The notes below the pieces were generated by a model. The model was not told where the DNA came from, made no database searches, and saw only the letters and a list, made by a program, of their open reading frames with translations. From the NCBI RefSeq assembly GCF_020535545.1, contig NZ_CP084752.1:3623501-3687500 (forward strand): DNA of 64,000 bases, written 5' to 3'. A program made the position numbers and the translations under genes. Shown in pieces: positions 14,456-22,414 of the stretch. Source of the DNA: Roseateles sp. XES5. GTDB lineage: Bacteria; Pseudomonadota; Alphaproteobacteria; Rhizobiales; Rhizobiaceae. Position 1 is the first letter of the stretch; every line of letters starts with the position of its first letter.

Positions 14456-14689
14456 CTAGATGCCGCGCCCGCCAAGGAAACCAGCCGCACCGTCTCGAGC
14501 AAGGTAGTAGGCGTGGCGCGCGCCGTGCGCGGCATCGAGCGCGGCGGTAACCTCAGTCGGCACGGGTTCGCCGCGCTCAATGGCGCGATAGGCACCCCAT
14601 CGGCCATCGCAGTAGTGAGGGCGGCAAGCGGCGTCGAATGCTGCGTCGGCCGCGTCAGCGTCAGCTCGAAGGGCTGAAAGGTCGGTCAT
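14456..14689 (-). CDS. Hypothetical protein, 77 aa
   Basis: Ala-rich, mostly helical (LSALRADADAADAAFDAAC). Start overlaps the previous stop by 4 bp. The C-terminus is Gly-rich. Unknown. Confidence 0.5.
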   Translation of the reverse strand: MTDLSALRADADAADAAFDAACRPHYCDGRWGAYRAIERGEPVPTEVTAALDAAHGARHAYYLARDGAAGFLGGRGI

Positions 14690-14850
14690 GTTCCGGCCTC
14701 GATTACGCGGGCGGATGCAAGGCGAGCGCGCAGCGCGTCGGCCTTGTTGAGGTAGGCGGCGAGTTCTTCAGCGGCTTCCCGCTGATGGCGCTGGCGTGCG
14801 CTTTCCCAATCCAAGGGCATGCGCGCACGGCTGGAATGCTGACTGGGCAT
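14686..14850 (-). CDS. Small hypothetical protein, 54 aa
   Basis: The start at 14850 has TTGGAGA 8 bases upstream; a longer frame to 14877 lacks this. A single long charged helix (RQRHQREAAEELAAYLNKAD) covers most of the protein. Unknown. Confidence 0.55.
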   Translation of the reverse strand: MPSQHSSRARMPLDWESARQRHQREAAEELAAYLNKADALRARLASARVIEAGT

Positions 14851-14873
14851 GAACGTTCTCCAAGGGAGGAAAT

Positions 14874-14900
14874 GCAAAAAGCCCGGCTCAAGGCCGGGCT
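14874..14900 (-). terminator. Rho-independent terminator
   Basis: AGCCCGGC/GCCGGGCT 8-bp stem (14880-14900) with a 5-base loop. Read leftward it is followed by TTTTTGCATTT. It follows the DUF1640-like gene. Confidence 0.8.
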
Positions 14901-14923
14901 AGGGTGCATTGCAAGGGGGTGGC

Positions 14924-15160
14924 TTAGGTCAGCTTGATCAGCACGGCCAAGGCGCCAATGCCCGCCATCATGAGCCCGCCGAGCCGGACCGTCAGCCGCA
15001 GCGCGAGGGTATCCATCGCGGCGGTCAGGTCGGTCTTTGTCACGAGTTCGGCCATGATGAAATCCCGTGCGGCTTCCGCGTGGGCTTCCGCCTGCTTCTG
15101 GGTATAGCCAGCGTCGCGGAGCCGTTTCGAATAGCCGAGAGTATCAAACGCAACTGCCAT
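14924..15160 (-). CDS. DUF1640-like coiled-coil membrane protein, 78 aa
   Basis: Starts MAVAFDTLGYSKRLRDAGYT and then KQAEAHAEAARDF, the N-terminal pattern of DUF1640 (mitochondrial-calcium-uniporter-regulator-like, common in phages and mobile elements). The C-terminal hydrophobic helix is LGGLMMAGIGALAVLIKLT. CGGAGAA precedes ATG 15160. Role unknown; it may anchor a complex at the membrane. Confidence 0.75.
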   Translation of the reverse strand: MAVAFDTLGYSKRLRDAGYTQKQAEAHAEAARDFIMAELVTKTDLTAAMDTLALRLTVRLGGLMMAGIGALAVLIKLT

Positions 15161-15199
15161 GTTCAATTTCTCCGTTGTGGGAGCAAGCGACAATCAGAA

Positions 15200-15230
15200 A
15201 GGGAGGGGCTTGGCGGTCGAGCCAAGCCCC
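15200..15230 (-). terminator. Terminator-like hairpin
   Basis: GGGGCTTGGC/GCCAAGCCCC 10-bp perfect stem (15205-15230) with a 6-base loop. Read leftward it is followed by TCCCTTTCTG, so the T-tract is weak. It lies between the frameshifted gene and the DUF1640-like gene. Confidence 0.6.
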
Positions 15231-15240
15231 AGAATGCTGC

Positions 15241-15836
15241 CTACGCCGCGATGGTGTTCGCGGCCGGGGCCTGCAGCGCGGCGGCCGGGGTATCGTCAGC
15301 CTTCGGCGCGGCGTTCTTGCCTGCCGGCGGCAAGGGCTTCTGGTTGCGGACGACGACGACCGGACCCTTGGCGACCTTCTGCGCGCCCTCGATGGCGCGG
15401 ATGATGCGCGGATCCACCTCTTCCTTGGTCAGCTTTTCGAGCACCTTGGCGAGATAGTCGACGACGACGAAAGCCTTCGGATCGGCGGCGGCTTCCTTGC
15501 GGCCTTCTCGAAGTTGGCCGGGGCGATCTCCATTGCGCCTTCGATGTTCGACGGCTTGGACTTGGCGTAGACGAACGTGCCGCCCTGGCCGCTCTCGGCA
15601 GCCTTGAAGGTGCACTTGCCGAATTCGAGGAACCACTTGCGCAGGCCGGTGCGATAGTTCGCCGGCGACATGTCATAGAGGGCCTGCACATAGATGACGT
15701 CATTGTGTTCGCCGAGATGGGCAAGGGCGGACACGGCGAGCTGGTGCTCGCGCTGCGTGAAGGTGGCGATCTGAGCGCCGCGGCCGGCGATTGCGGACTT
15801 GAGGGCCTTGCCGGTGATGATTTCGAACTTTGCCAT
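15241..15836 (-). pseudogene. Hypothetical early protein interrupted by a one-base frameshift
   Basis: The first reading frame starts at ATG 15836 (AGGAGA 8 bases upstream, MAKFEIITGKALKSAIAGRG). It stays in one frame until about 15500, where the sequence reads EIAPANFEKAA, then runs off into nonsense and stops at 15429. The frame shifted by -1 continues as KEAAADPKAFVVVDYLAKVL to 15241. Adding one C in GCCGC-AAGGAAGCC joins them perfectly. It is the first gene of the leftward operon. The downstream part shows no further damage, so the change is recent, a sequencing error, or a programmed shift. Function unknown. Confidence 0.75.
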
Positions 15837-16414
15837 TGTCGTTTCTCCTGTTGGGTGTCCCTCGCGCAGGGACGGTTGAGGCAGATTGCCGGGAAAGCGC
15901 CGCCAGTCGGTGGCCTTTCCGGGCAGTCTGAGGAGAGAGGGCAAGCAGTGGCCTGCCCTTCAGATTTTCCGTTGTGATTTTTTCTTGAGGTATCCCGACT
16001 TGCGGGGGGCTAGCTTTTCGGGGGGCGGCAACCTTTCGGGTTATCATTGGACCGCAGTCCACCGCGCATTGCCCCGCGCGCTCTGTCTTCGCTCCACCAC
16101 ACACATGGTTGTCACGTCGGCCTCACGGCCTCCATACCCTGCATTTCTTGCGCAGGTCACCGCGTCACGCGGCTTATGCTGGAACACCTCAACAGCCCTT
16201 CCTTTTTCATAAGTCAGCGCGGGAGGGAGCGCCCGATTGGCAGCAGAGGCGTCACCCTCTCCAATCACCGATATCGCCGATACGCGAGACCCAGCAGCCC
16301 GCCTTACAATCGAGGCTTTGCCCGCTTTCGCGAGGTTGTCGCCTAAACCTTGGGGCCGATAACCGGACCATCGCCAGCTTTTCAAAGAACCTTGCGGAGG
16401 CTCTAGGCCGTCTC

Positions 16415-16560
16415 GCAATCTCGAAGTGATTTCGTTTTCGCTTCGGTGATTGAGAGAATATCGATTTCATTTCGTTATGCAATGCGGTTTTGGCGCAAAT
16501 CGAAGTGAAAGCCGCTAAGGCGTTGATTTGAAAGCGAAGAAATTTTCGTTTTCGCCGTTC
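16415..16560. repeat. AT-rich segment with CGAARTGAAA motifs in both orientations
   Basis: This stretch is markedly richer in A and T than the rest of the phage. The motif CGAARTGAAA (or its complement TTTCAYTTCG) occurs as CGAAGTGATT at 16422 (partial), TTTCATTTCG at 16465 and CGAAGTGAAA at 16501, and TTTCGTTTTCGC-like words recur. AT-rich DNA next to iterons is the usual layout of a replication origin, where the duplex first opens. Confidence 0.5.
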
Positions 16561-16753
16561 GAATGGCCAAAAACGCATTGGTTGCGATTTTCTGGCGCGG
16601 GCAGGGCGGGCTTGAACCGAATCACTCGTCGGCGCGCGCTGTGCTTTTCGGGTGCCCTGCGGGCCGTTGCGCCGCCCGGAATGCCCGCCGCGCAAAATAT
16701 TTTTTGCTCGCAGATCAAGGGTTGTATCTCCGGCTTTTCCGAAGCGCCGCCGC

Positions 16754-16892
16754 GCGGAAGAATTGCGGAAAGAACGCGGAAAAACGGCGGAAAATACGCG
16801 GAAAACCCGCTGCCTTCTGCCTCTGGTTGCCGTGGTCTCAGGCGCTCGAAAATCAGGGCGCGGAAAATCTGCGGAAAAATCGCGGAAAATCG
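16754..16892 (+). repeat. Two arrays of 11-bp iterons, consensus GCGGAAAANNN
   Basis: Array 1 starts at 16754, 16765, 16776, 16787 and 16798 (GCGGAAGAATT, GCGGAAAGAAC, GCGGAAAAACG, GCGGAAAATAC, GCGGAAAACCC). Array 2 starts at 16860, 16871 and 16882 (GCGGAAAATCT, GCGGAAAAATC, GCGGAAAATCG). Spacing within each array is exactly 11 bp, about one helical turn, so a protein bound to each copy would sit on nearly the same face. The binder is unknown; the ParB-like, XRE and Myb-like proteins of the early operon are candidates. Confidence 0.85.
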
Positions 16893-16940
16893 GTGCTGGC
16901 CTCGCATGCGCACGCGCGGAGATTTTTATTTATCCTTGAT

Positions 16941-16965
16941 GGAGAGGGCCTTCAGGCCCTTCTCC
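16941..16965. other. Hairpin beside the iteron arrays
   Basis: GGAGAGGGCC and GGCCCTTCTCC pair around a TTCA loop with one bulged T. It lacks a clear T-tract on the rightward strand. It could be a weak terminator or a structural element. Confidence 0.4.
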
Positions 16966-17038
16966 CTTCTCCAATCAGGGAGGGAAAGAACCTTCCGCGA
17001 GGGCAGACCCTGAGCGCGGTAGGCCGCTGGTGGCGCGC

Positions 17039-17134
17039 TTGACAAAAACCGCCGTAACGAGTCATCTGGCTACGGATGCTTGATTTGCGTCTAGAGACAA
17101 GGCGGTCGCCCCTCCCGGGCTGGACCGCCTTTTT
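17039..17134 (+). ncRNA. Candidate short transcript between a TTGACA box and a terminator
   Basis: A perfect -35 hexamer TTGACA (17039-17044) is followed, about 55 bases later, by a strong terminator. No -10 box matches well and there is no open frame in between. A transcript of about 70 nt starting near 17070 would consist largely of the terminator hairpin. It may be a small RNA or simply the tail of a read-through transcript. Confidence 0.3.
17099..17134 (+). terminator. Rho-independent terminator upstream of the HNH gene
   Basis: AGGCGGTC/GACCGCCT stem (17100-17107 and 17123-17130), with a nested GCCC/GGGC stem in the loop, ending in five T residues (17130-17134). It would stop rightward transcription coming from the iteron region just before the late genes. 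Confidence 0.8.
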
Positions 17135-17155
17135 CGTTCCCGGCAAGGGGCATCC

Positions 17156-17482
17156 ATGGCACGCAACAGCTATTACAGCTCGCCGCATTGGCGCGCCCTC
17201 AAACGTGCCACCCATGAGCGGGACGGGTGGAAATGCGTTGTACCTGGCTGCGGCTCTTCCGCTGGCCTTGTCTGCGACCACATCCGCACGCGGCCCAACA
17301 TCGACCACGCCACGGCCTTTGATGCCATCTCCAACACCCGCACGCTCTGCGGCGTTCATGATCGTCAGATCAAGGAACAGCGCGGCGGTGCTCGCCGACG
17401 AGATGGCAAACCCATCGTGCAGGGGTGCAAGCCGGACGGCTCGCCCCTTGACCCGCGCCACCCTTGGTTCAGGAGACCATGA
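17156..17482 (+). CDS. HNH endonuclease, 108 aa
   Basis: Complete HNH fold. Zinc cysteines are C27 and C32 (WKCVVPGCG) with C65 and H68 (TLCGVHD). Catalytic residues are D41-H42 (LVCDHIRTRPN), N60 and H68. AGGGG precedes the ATG. HNH proteins next to terminase genes cut DNA during packaging in HK97-type and other cos phages, so it is likely part of the packaging machine rather than a homing nuclease. Overlaps the next start (ATGA). Confidence 0.9.
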   Translation: MARNSYYSSPHWRALKRATHERDGWKCVVPGCGSSAGLVCDHIRTRPNIDHATAFDAISNTRTLCGVHDRQIKEQRGGARRRDGKPIVQGCKPDGSPLDPRHPWFRRP

Positions 17483-17730
17483 TGCACACTGCGGCGGCCT
17501 ATCTCCGGGAAGGGGCAAACGACCTTGAGGCCAGCGCGAAGCAGCGCCGCGAAATGATTGCTGACCTGCAAGGCAAAATAGCCGCGCTTGAGGACGCCGC
17601 CCGGACGTTCGAGGACGACGCGCGGGAGCTTAGAGCCGCTGCTTGTGCGCTCGAAGGAACAAGCGCTTCGATGGCTGGTGCTGACCTGCCGGGCAGCGCT
17701 GGCAAGGTGGCTCCGCCCCGCGATTGGTGA
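17479..17730 (+). CDS. Small coiled-coil protein, 83 aa
   Basis: AGGAGA lies before the tandem ATG codons at 17479 and 17482. The central part (EASAKQRREMIADLQGKIAA, later ALEDAARTFEDDARELRAAA) is a long heptad-rich helix, followed by a loose Pro/Gly tail. Function unknown. Confidence 0.6.
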   Translation: MMHTAAAYLREGANDLEASAKQRREMIADLQGKIAALEDAARTFEDDARELRAAACALEGTSASMAGADLPGSAGKVAPPRDW

Positions 17731-17924
17731 GGCCGGGGGGTGGTCGAATGTCTGGGGGAGGTGGGGCGCCCACCGTCCGGGGCCTTCGTTTGCAGTGGGA
17801 GCAAAATAAGCGCCCCCCCTTTCTTGAAACGAAGACTCAGATTTTAGGCGCAATAGCCTGACATTCCCGCCGCCGGCACCCCTGCTGCCGGGGCGAAACC
17901 AGCTCCTTCCGGCTTAGGGTTGGT

Positions 17925-18086
17925 ATGATTAAGAAGCCGGCGCGCACGTCGCCTCTACGAGGGACACAAGCGCGACAATTCGAGGAGCTTCCAAGGGAAG
18001 TCCCAAGGTTAGCTCCCAAGCTATCGGCCCGCGCTACGGCGCGCCCGACATCGAACCTGGGTGACGGACAAGGCTATGGCCCGTGA
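17925..18086 (+). CDS. Possible small basic protein, 53 aa
   Basis: ATG at 17925 with AGGG about 7 bases upstream. The frame begins MIKKPARTSPLRGTQARQFE and ends in NLGDGQGYGP. Basic and low in hydrophobic residues. It lies in an otherwise empty stretch (17731-18230). Composition is not clearly protein-like, so this is tentative. Confidence 0.3.
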   Translation: MIKKPARTSPLRGTQARQFEELPREVPRLAPKLSARATARPTSNLGDGQGYGP

Positions 18087-18230
18087 GGTGACAGGCGGGG
18101 AGTGGGACGGCTGCGCTGCGGCACAGCCGGAAGACCACCGAAGTCGATTACCAAGCCGGGGTGGGAAGCGCGTGGTCTTCCAGGTTCGATACCGCGGCCA
18201 GCGGGACCGGTCTCAACAAGGAGAAGTCGC

Positions 18231-18488
18231 ATGTTCAAAAGCGAACAGACCGAAATGCGCGCGAAGATGCGCATCACGGAAGTCAATCGGTTCGAAGGTT
18301 CGGACCGGATCAAGATGGTGGCCGTCGCCCGTTCCGCTGGCTATCCCGCCGACGGGTCCGACGAAGACAATACCTATGCCAAGTATACGCCGCAGGGTGA
18401 GTTGACGATCACGGTCAACAATCCCGCGCTACTCGGCAAGTATGAGCCCGGGACGAAGTTCTATCTCGACTTCACGCCGGCCGAGTAA
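18231..18488 (+). CDS. Conserved phage hypothetical protein, 85 aa
   Basis: AAGGAGAA lies 8 bases before ATG 18231. Contains NRFEGSDRIKMVAVARS and a C-terminal TVNNPALLGKYEPGTKFYLD followed by FTPAE. The last part is shared by many small proteins encoded near phage terminase genes (NPALxGxxxPGxxfYldFTPa). Role unknown. Confidence 0.75.
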   Translation: MFKSEQTEMRAKMRITEVNRFEGSDRIKMVAVARSAGYPADGSDEDNTYAKYTPQGELTITVNNPALLGKYEPGTKFYLDFTPAE

Positions 18489-18542
18489 CCCGCTCACGGG
18501 GTGGGCACGTTGCCCATCCCGCCCGCCAACCTCTGAGTTTCC

Positions 18543-19031
18543 ATGAGAGGCAGAAAACCGAATCCCACCCCGGTCACCAACGTCGTCCCGGGGCCGTTTC
18601 CCGGCGTCGAGGCGCCGGAGGTCGAGTTCGAAGAGCCGGATTGGCTCCTGACGGTCAACGTCAAGGAATGGGGCAAGCGCCGTGCGAAGATCGCAAGCGA
18701 GCGCTGGAAGACCCTGACGCAAAGCTTGGCCCGCAAGGGCCTGCTGGACGTCGACAATGACGTGCTCATCGAGATGGCCGCCGGCGCCTACGCTGACTGG
18801 AAGTTGGCTGAGGCTCATGTGGCTCGCTACGGCGTGATGATGCCGGCGCCCAAGACCAAGGTCATGATGCACAACCCGTACAAGGCGATAGCCGACGCCG
18901 CGATGAAGCGGGTCATGGCAGCCGAACGCGAGCTCGGGATCCCGCCGACGGAACGCGGGCGCGCCGAGAAGGCGCCGCCGAGATCTGGAAGGAAGAAGCG
19001 CGCAGCCGATGCCTACCTCGGGAACAAGTGA
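18543..19031 (+). CDS. terS: Terminase small subunit, P27 family, 162 aa
   Basis: Begins MRGRKPNPTPVTNVVPGPFP, the typical start of P27-family small terminases (RGRKP...). A helical core follows (MAAGAYADWKLAEAHVARYG) and a basic tail (PPRSGRKKRAADAYLGNK). The small subunit recognises the packaging site and hands DNA to the large subunit. It overlaps the large terminase start by 23 bp. Confidence 0.88.
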   Translation: MRGRKPNPTPVTNVVPGPFPGVEAPEVEFEEPDWLLTVNVKEWGKRRAKIASERWKTLTQSLARKGLLDVDNDVLIEMAAGAYADWKLAEAHVARYGVMMPAPKTKVMMHNPYKAIADAAMKRVMAAERELGIPPTERGRAEKAPPRSGRKKRAADAYLGNK

Positions 19032-20874
19032 TCCGGTAACCGACTGGGCCCAGGAGGTCGTCGACGGTTGGATCACGTCCGGTCATTTCGGCCGCCTTGC
19101 GTGCCAGCGACATCTGCGCGACCTTGAAACTGGCCATCAGCGCGGATTGGAATGGCGGCCGGAAGCAGCGCTGAAGGCGCTTAACTTCTTTCCGTCCGTG
19201 CTGATGGTTACCGCCGGCGCTATGGCGAACACGCCGTTCCATCTGCCCAGCTATACGACCTTCGTGGTCGGTTCGCTCTACGGCTGGTATCGGAAGGATA
19301 GCGGACGTTTGCGGTTCCGCTCCTCGTGGGTGGAAACGGGCAAGGGGCAGATCAAATCGCCCGTCGCCGCGGCGCTCGGCCTGTACAATATGGCCTTTCG
19401 CGGCATTCCACGCGCCGAGTGCTATGCGATCGCCAAAGACCGCAACCAGGCGAATGTTCTTTTCGGCGATGCGTCCGCGATGGCGCTGGCCGAGATGCCG
19501 GAAGCGGAATTCGACGGTGAGAGCCTAGTGTCGCGCGGCACGATCGTTACGCGCGGCACGGGCGACATGATCTGGATGCTCGAGCATCCGGGTAGCGGCT
19601 CAAAGTTTCGCTCGCTTGCTGGCGACGAAAAGGTCAACGGTCCGCGCCCGACGTATGTAGCCGCCGACGAAATCCACGAGTGGAAATCGGATGGCGCGTT
19701 GAACACCTGGAAATCGGCCGGCGCCAAAATGCCCGGCGACTTCCTACTGTGGATGTCCACAAACACCCCGGCCGCGGATCAGGTCGTTGCGACGGAATGG
19801 AGCCAGAAGCACCAGCGCATTTTGCGTGGTGAGGCAGACGACGATTCGGCGTTTGCCTTCATTGCGCGCGTCGATCCGGACGACAAGCCGTTCGAAGACG
19901 AGAGCTGCTGGCGGAAATCCATGCCCTGCCTCGGCATCACGTTTCCGATCGAGAACGTCCGGATCGAGGTAAATTCGGCGCGGCATTCGGTCGGCACCCG
20001 ATTGAGCACCGAGCGCCTGTATTTCGGCATTCCTGTCGGATCGTCCGAATACTGGATCGACCTGGACTTCTGGGATGCGGTGCAGGGTGTCGTCGATATC
20101 GATGACGCGGGCGACCGGGACCTGTACCTGTCGCTCGACTTGTCAAAAAAGAACGACTTGACAGCGATCGGCCTGGGCTGGTCGGACGACAAGGGCGTCC
20201 TGCATGCGACGGTTGAATATTGGAAGCCGTCCGAGAAGCTGAAGGAAAAAGCTGAGGAGGACCACGCGCAATATGTCGAGTGGGCCGCTGCAACACCGCC
20301 CCTTCTGAACTTGGTGAAGGGCCGCTCGATCGAGTACGAGTTCATCGCGCAGCGCATCAAACAGCTTGTGGCTAAGTTCAACGTACCGGCGCTAGTTGTT
20401 GATCCGGCTTATCTTTCTGACTTTCGAAAGGCATGCGAAAATGTCGGCCTCGACGTCTGGGTATGGGAACCGGATGGTGAAATCGGGTCCGGCCTGAAGA
20501 TCATGATCCACGGCCAGGGCCGTCTCGGCATGCAGTCGAAGAAGGCGCTCTGGATGCCGCGCTCGCTTCAGAAATTCGAGGACAGGATTCTGCAGCGGCG
20601 GGTAGTCATACACGAAAGCCCCATCACGAAATGGTGCTCCGGCAATGCTGCGATTCAGCCCGACGCGCAGAACAACCGGTTCTTCGTGAAGAAGCACCAG
20701 CGCGGGCGCATCGATGGCATGACGGTCCTGGCGATGCTGAGCGGGGCCGCAGATCTCGATGACGCCGACGGCGGTCAATCCGGCATCGACACGGCAGAGG
20801 ACCTGGACGATCTGGAGGCCATGATCGAAGCCGAGCTTGCCGCCATGGAACAGGATGTTCCGCACCTATTCTGA
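19009..20874 (+). CDS. terL: Terminase large subunit, 621 aa
   Basis: HK97/YmfN-type terminase with an N-terminal ATPase and a C-terminal RNaseH-fold nuclease. The Walker A region is SSWVETGKGQIKSPVAAALG (about residues 102-122); relatives normally have Gly before the Lys, here Ile. Walker B is PTYVAADEIHEW (about 212-223). The nuclease domain opens with DLYLSLDLSKKNDLTAIGLG. The enzyme cuts concatemers and pumps DNA into proheads. Confidence 0.92.
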   Translation: MPTSGTSDPVTDWAQEVVDGWITSGHFGRLACQRHLRDLETGHQRGLEWRPEAALKALNFFPSVLMVTAGAMANTPFHLPSYTTFVVGSLYGWYRKDSGRLRFRSSWVETGKGQIKSPVAAALGLYNMAFRGIPRAECYAIAKDRNQANVLFGDASAMALAEMPEAEFDGESLVSRGTIVTRGTGDMIWMLEHPGSGSKFRSLAGDEKVNGPRPTYVAADEIHEWKSDGALNTWKSAGAKMPGDFLLWMSTNTPAADQVVATEWSQKHQRILRGEADDDSAFAFIARVDPDDKPFEDESCWRKSMPCLGITFPIENVRIEVNSARHSVGTRLSTERLYFGIPVGSSEYWIDLDFWDAVQGVVDIDDAGDRDLYLSLDLSKKNDLTAIGLGWSDDKGVLHATVEYWKPSEKLKEKAEEDHAQYVEWAAATPPLLNLVKGRSIEYEFIAQRIKQLVAKFNVPALVVDPAYLSDFRKACENVGLDVWVWEPDGEIGSGLKIMIHGQGRLGMQSKKALWMPRSLQKFEDRILQRRVVIHESPITKWCSGNAAIQPDAQNNRFFVKKHQRGRIDGMTVLAMLSGAADLDDADGGQSGIDTAEDLDDLEAMIEAELAAMEQDVPHLF

Positions 20875-20891
20875 AACTCTGGAGCACCAGC

Positions 20892-21104
20892 ATGCGCTTG
20901 CTTAGGTTCGCCGGCCGCTGCATGCGGTCGATCGGGAGATTCACGGCTGCGGTCGTGCCGCCGCTGTTTCGCGAGGCGATTGGCATCGCCGGTGCCGGGA
21001 TCTTCGTTTATGGGTTCTGGCAGATCTTCGCGCCGGCGGGCTTCATTGTCGGCGGCATCCTGTTGATGGCGGCGGCCATCATCATGGCGAGGTCGCGGGC
21101 ATGA
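20892..21104 (+). CDS. Small membrane protein between terminase and portal, 70 aa
   Basis: GGAG lies 8 bases upstream of ATG 20892. One or two hydrophobic helices (EAIGIAGAGIFVYGFWQIFA and FIVGGILLMAAAIIMA). It overlaps the portal start by 4 bp. Role unknown. Confidence 0.65.
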   Translation: MRLLRFAGRCMRSIGRFTAAVVPPLFREAIGIAGAGIFVYGFWQIFAPAGFIVGGILLMAAAIIMARSRA

Positions 21105-22414
21105 GGGGGCTTTTCGGCGCGCTCGCCGGCGGCGGCGAGCGGAAGGAAGAAACTCGGTACGGCCTTGTCGATCAGATGTGGGCCGACTTCTTCGGCGGAG
21201 CGTCTACCTCGAAAACGGGCATCTCTGTAAACTGGAAGTCCGCCCTTAGCGTGACGACGGTTTTGGCGTGCTGCCGGGTGCGTGCCGATGGGCACGCGAC
21301 GGTTCCTTGGAAGCTTTATCAACGGACCGAAAAGTCCATGAACGGAAAGCCGGTTGTGGGCCGCCGTGAGGCTCGCGACCTGCCTTTGTACGACTTGCTC
21401 GCGACGGCGCCGAACGAATGGATGACCAGCCTGGAATTCCGCGAGACGCAGAGCTTCCATGTCGACCTCACGGGCAACTCATGCGCGTTCCTGAACAAGG
21501 TTCGCGGCAATATCGTCGAGATGATCCTCATGGAGCCGTCTCGCGTGTCGTGGAAGGTGAACGCGGATTACTCGCGGACCTATACGCTAACCGGTCTTGA
21601 CGGCACGGTGATGACTGTTCCGGGCGATCTCATCTGGCATGTCAAGGGGCCGTCGTGGGACACAGTCGGCGGCCTGAACATCGTGCGCTATGCCGCCGAG
21701 GCCATCGGCCTGGCGCTCGCCACGGAAGAGAGCCACTCGTATTTCCATCGTCACGGCGCGCGGCCGAGCGGCATTTTGTCGGTCGAGCCATCGCTCGATG
21801 AGACCAAGCTGGCGCGCCTCGCCGCGTGGGTCCGTCGCCATTTCGGCGGCTCGCAGAACGCCGGAAAGATCATGGTCGTCGACCGTGGTGCGAAATTCAC
21901 GCCTGTTCAGATGAGCGGCGTCGACTCGCAGCATATCGAAACGCGGAAATTTCAGGTCGAACGCATCTGCGAGGTGCTGAGGGTGATGCCGATTATGATC
22001 GGCTTTTCCGGTGACAAGAACGCGACGTTCGCTTCCGCCGAGCAGATGTTCCTCGCGCACCTGGTTCATTGCGTCCGTCCCATCCACCGCCGTTTCGGCG
22101 GCTCCGCGGATCTGTTCCTGCTGTCGAAAGACGATCGCGCGAAGGGCTTTTACACCGGTTTCGTCGACTCCGACTTCCTGAGCCCCAGCGTCGAGGCGAA
22201 GGCGAAGTACAACCAGATCGCCCTTGGCGGCCCGAATAATCCGGGCTGGGTCACGCAAAACGAGGTTCGCGGCTGGGACGAGCAGGATGCCGTTGATGGT
22301 GGTGATCGGCTTTTCGTTCCCGCGAACATGGCCGCTCTAGGCGACGACGGCGAGCCGATATTCTTCACACCGCCGGCGCCGGCGGCCGCACCGAAGCCGC
22401 CATCCGAGGAATGA
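21101..22414 (+). CDS. Portal protein, HK97 family, 437 aa
   Basis: Contains SVTTVLACCRVRADGHATVP near the N-terminus, YDLLATAPNEWMTSLEFRET and MPIMIGFSGDKNATFASAEQ, all typical of HK97 gp3-type portals (L.P...N...T...F; G..D..T...aEq). It forms the dodecameric ring at one capsid vertex through which DNA passes. Confidence 0.92.
   Translation: MRGLFGALAGGGERKEETRYGLVDQMWADFFGGASTSKTGISVNWKSALSVTTVLACCRVRADGHATVPWKLYQRTEKSMNGKPVVGRREARDLPLYDLLATAPNEWMTSLEFRETQSFHVDLTGNSCAFLNKVRGNIVEMILMEPSRVSWKVNADYSRTYTLTGLDGTVMTVPGDLIWHVKGPSWDTVGGLNIVRYAAEAIGLALATEESHSYFHRHGARPSGILSVEPSLDETKLARLAAWVRRHFGGSQNAGKIMVVDRGAKFTPVQMSGVDSQHIETRKFQVERICEVLRVMPIMIGFSGDKNATFASAEQMFLAHLVHCVRPIHRRFGGSADLFLLSKDDRAKGFYTGFVDSDFLSPSVEAKAKYNQIALGGPNNPGWVTQNEVRGWDEQDAVDGGDRLFVPANMAALGDDGEPIFFTPPAPAAAPKPPSEE

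Larger units (their letters stand above)
15837..17155. promoter_or_regulatory. Divergent control region without convincing genes (candidate origin)
   Basis: About 1.3 kb between the first leftward early gene and the HNH gene. Several open frames cover it on both strands, but none has a convincing ribosome site or a protein-like pattern, and the repeats inside have an 11-bp period that no reading frame would keep. It holds, in order: GC-rich sequence with short hairpins (15980-16050), a possible leftward frame 16044-16418 judged doubtful, an AT-rich repeat segment (about 16415-16560), two iteron arrays (16754-16892), a hairpin at 16941-16965 and a promoter-like plus terminator pair at 17039-17134. 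Confidence 0.6.

Noticed and set aside
16044..16418. Leftward frame of 124 codons in the control region
   Set aside because: Part of it (about 16050-16210) looks weakly protein-like, but there is no ribosome site and codon third positions are mixed. Kept as doubtful.
16590..16640. tRNA-like 3' end (TTCAAGCCC with CCA nearby)
   Set aside because: The T-stem has only three pairs, no acceptor stem or anticodon arm can be folded. No tRNA gene or attachment site recognised.
16528..17042. Overlapping rightward frames of about 160 codons, and a leftward one at 16515-16913
   Set aside because: They cover the 11-bp repeats, whose period breaks any frame. No ribosome sites, and Lys/Arg/Gly/Cys-rich translations without pattern.
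18090..18215. tRNA-like GGTTCGATACC in the gap upstream of the 85-aa gene
   Set aside because: The T-stem does not pair and no cloverleaf can be built around it.
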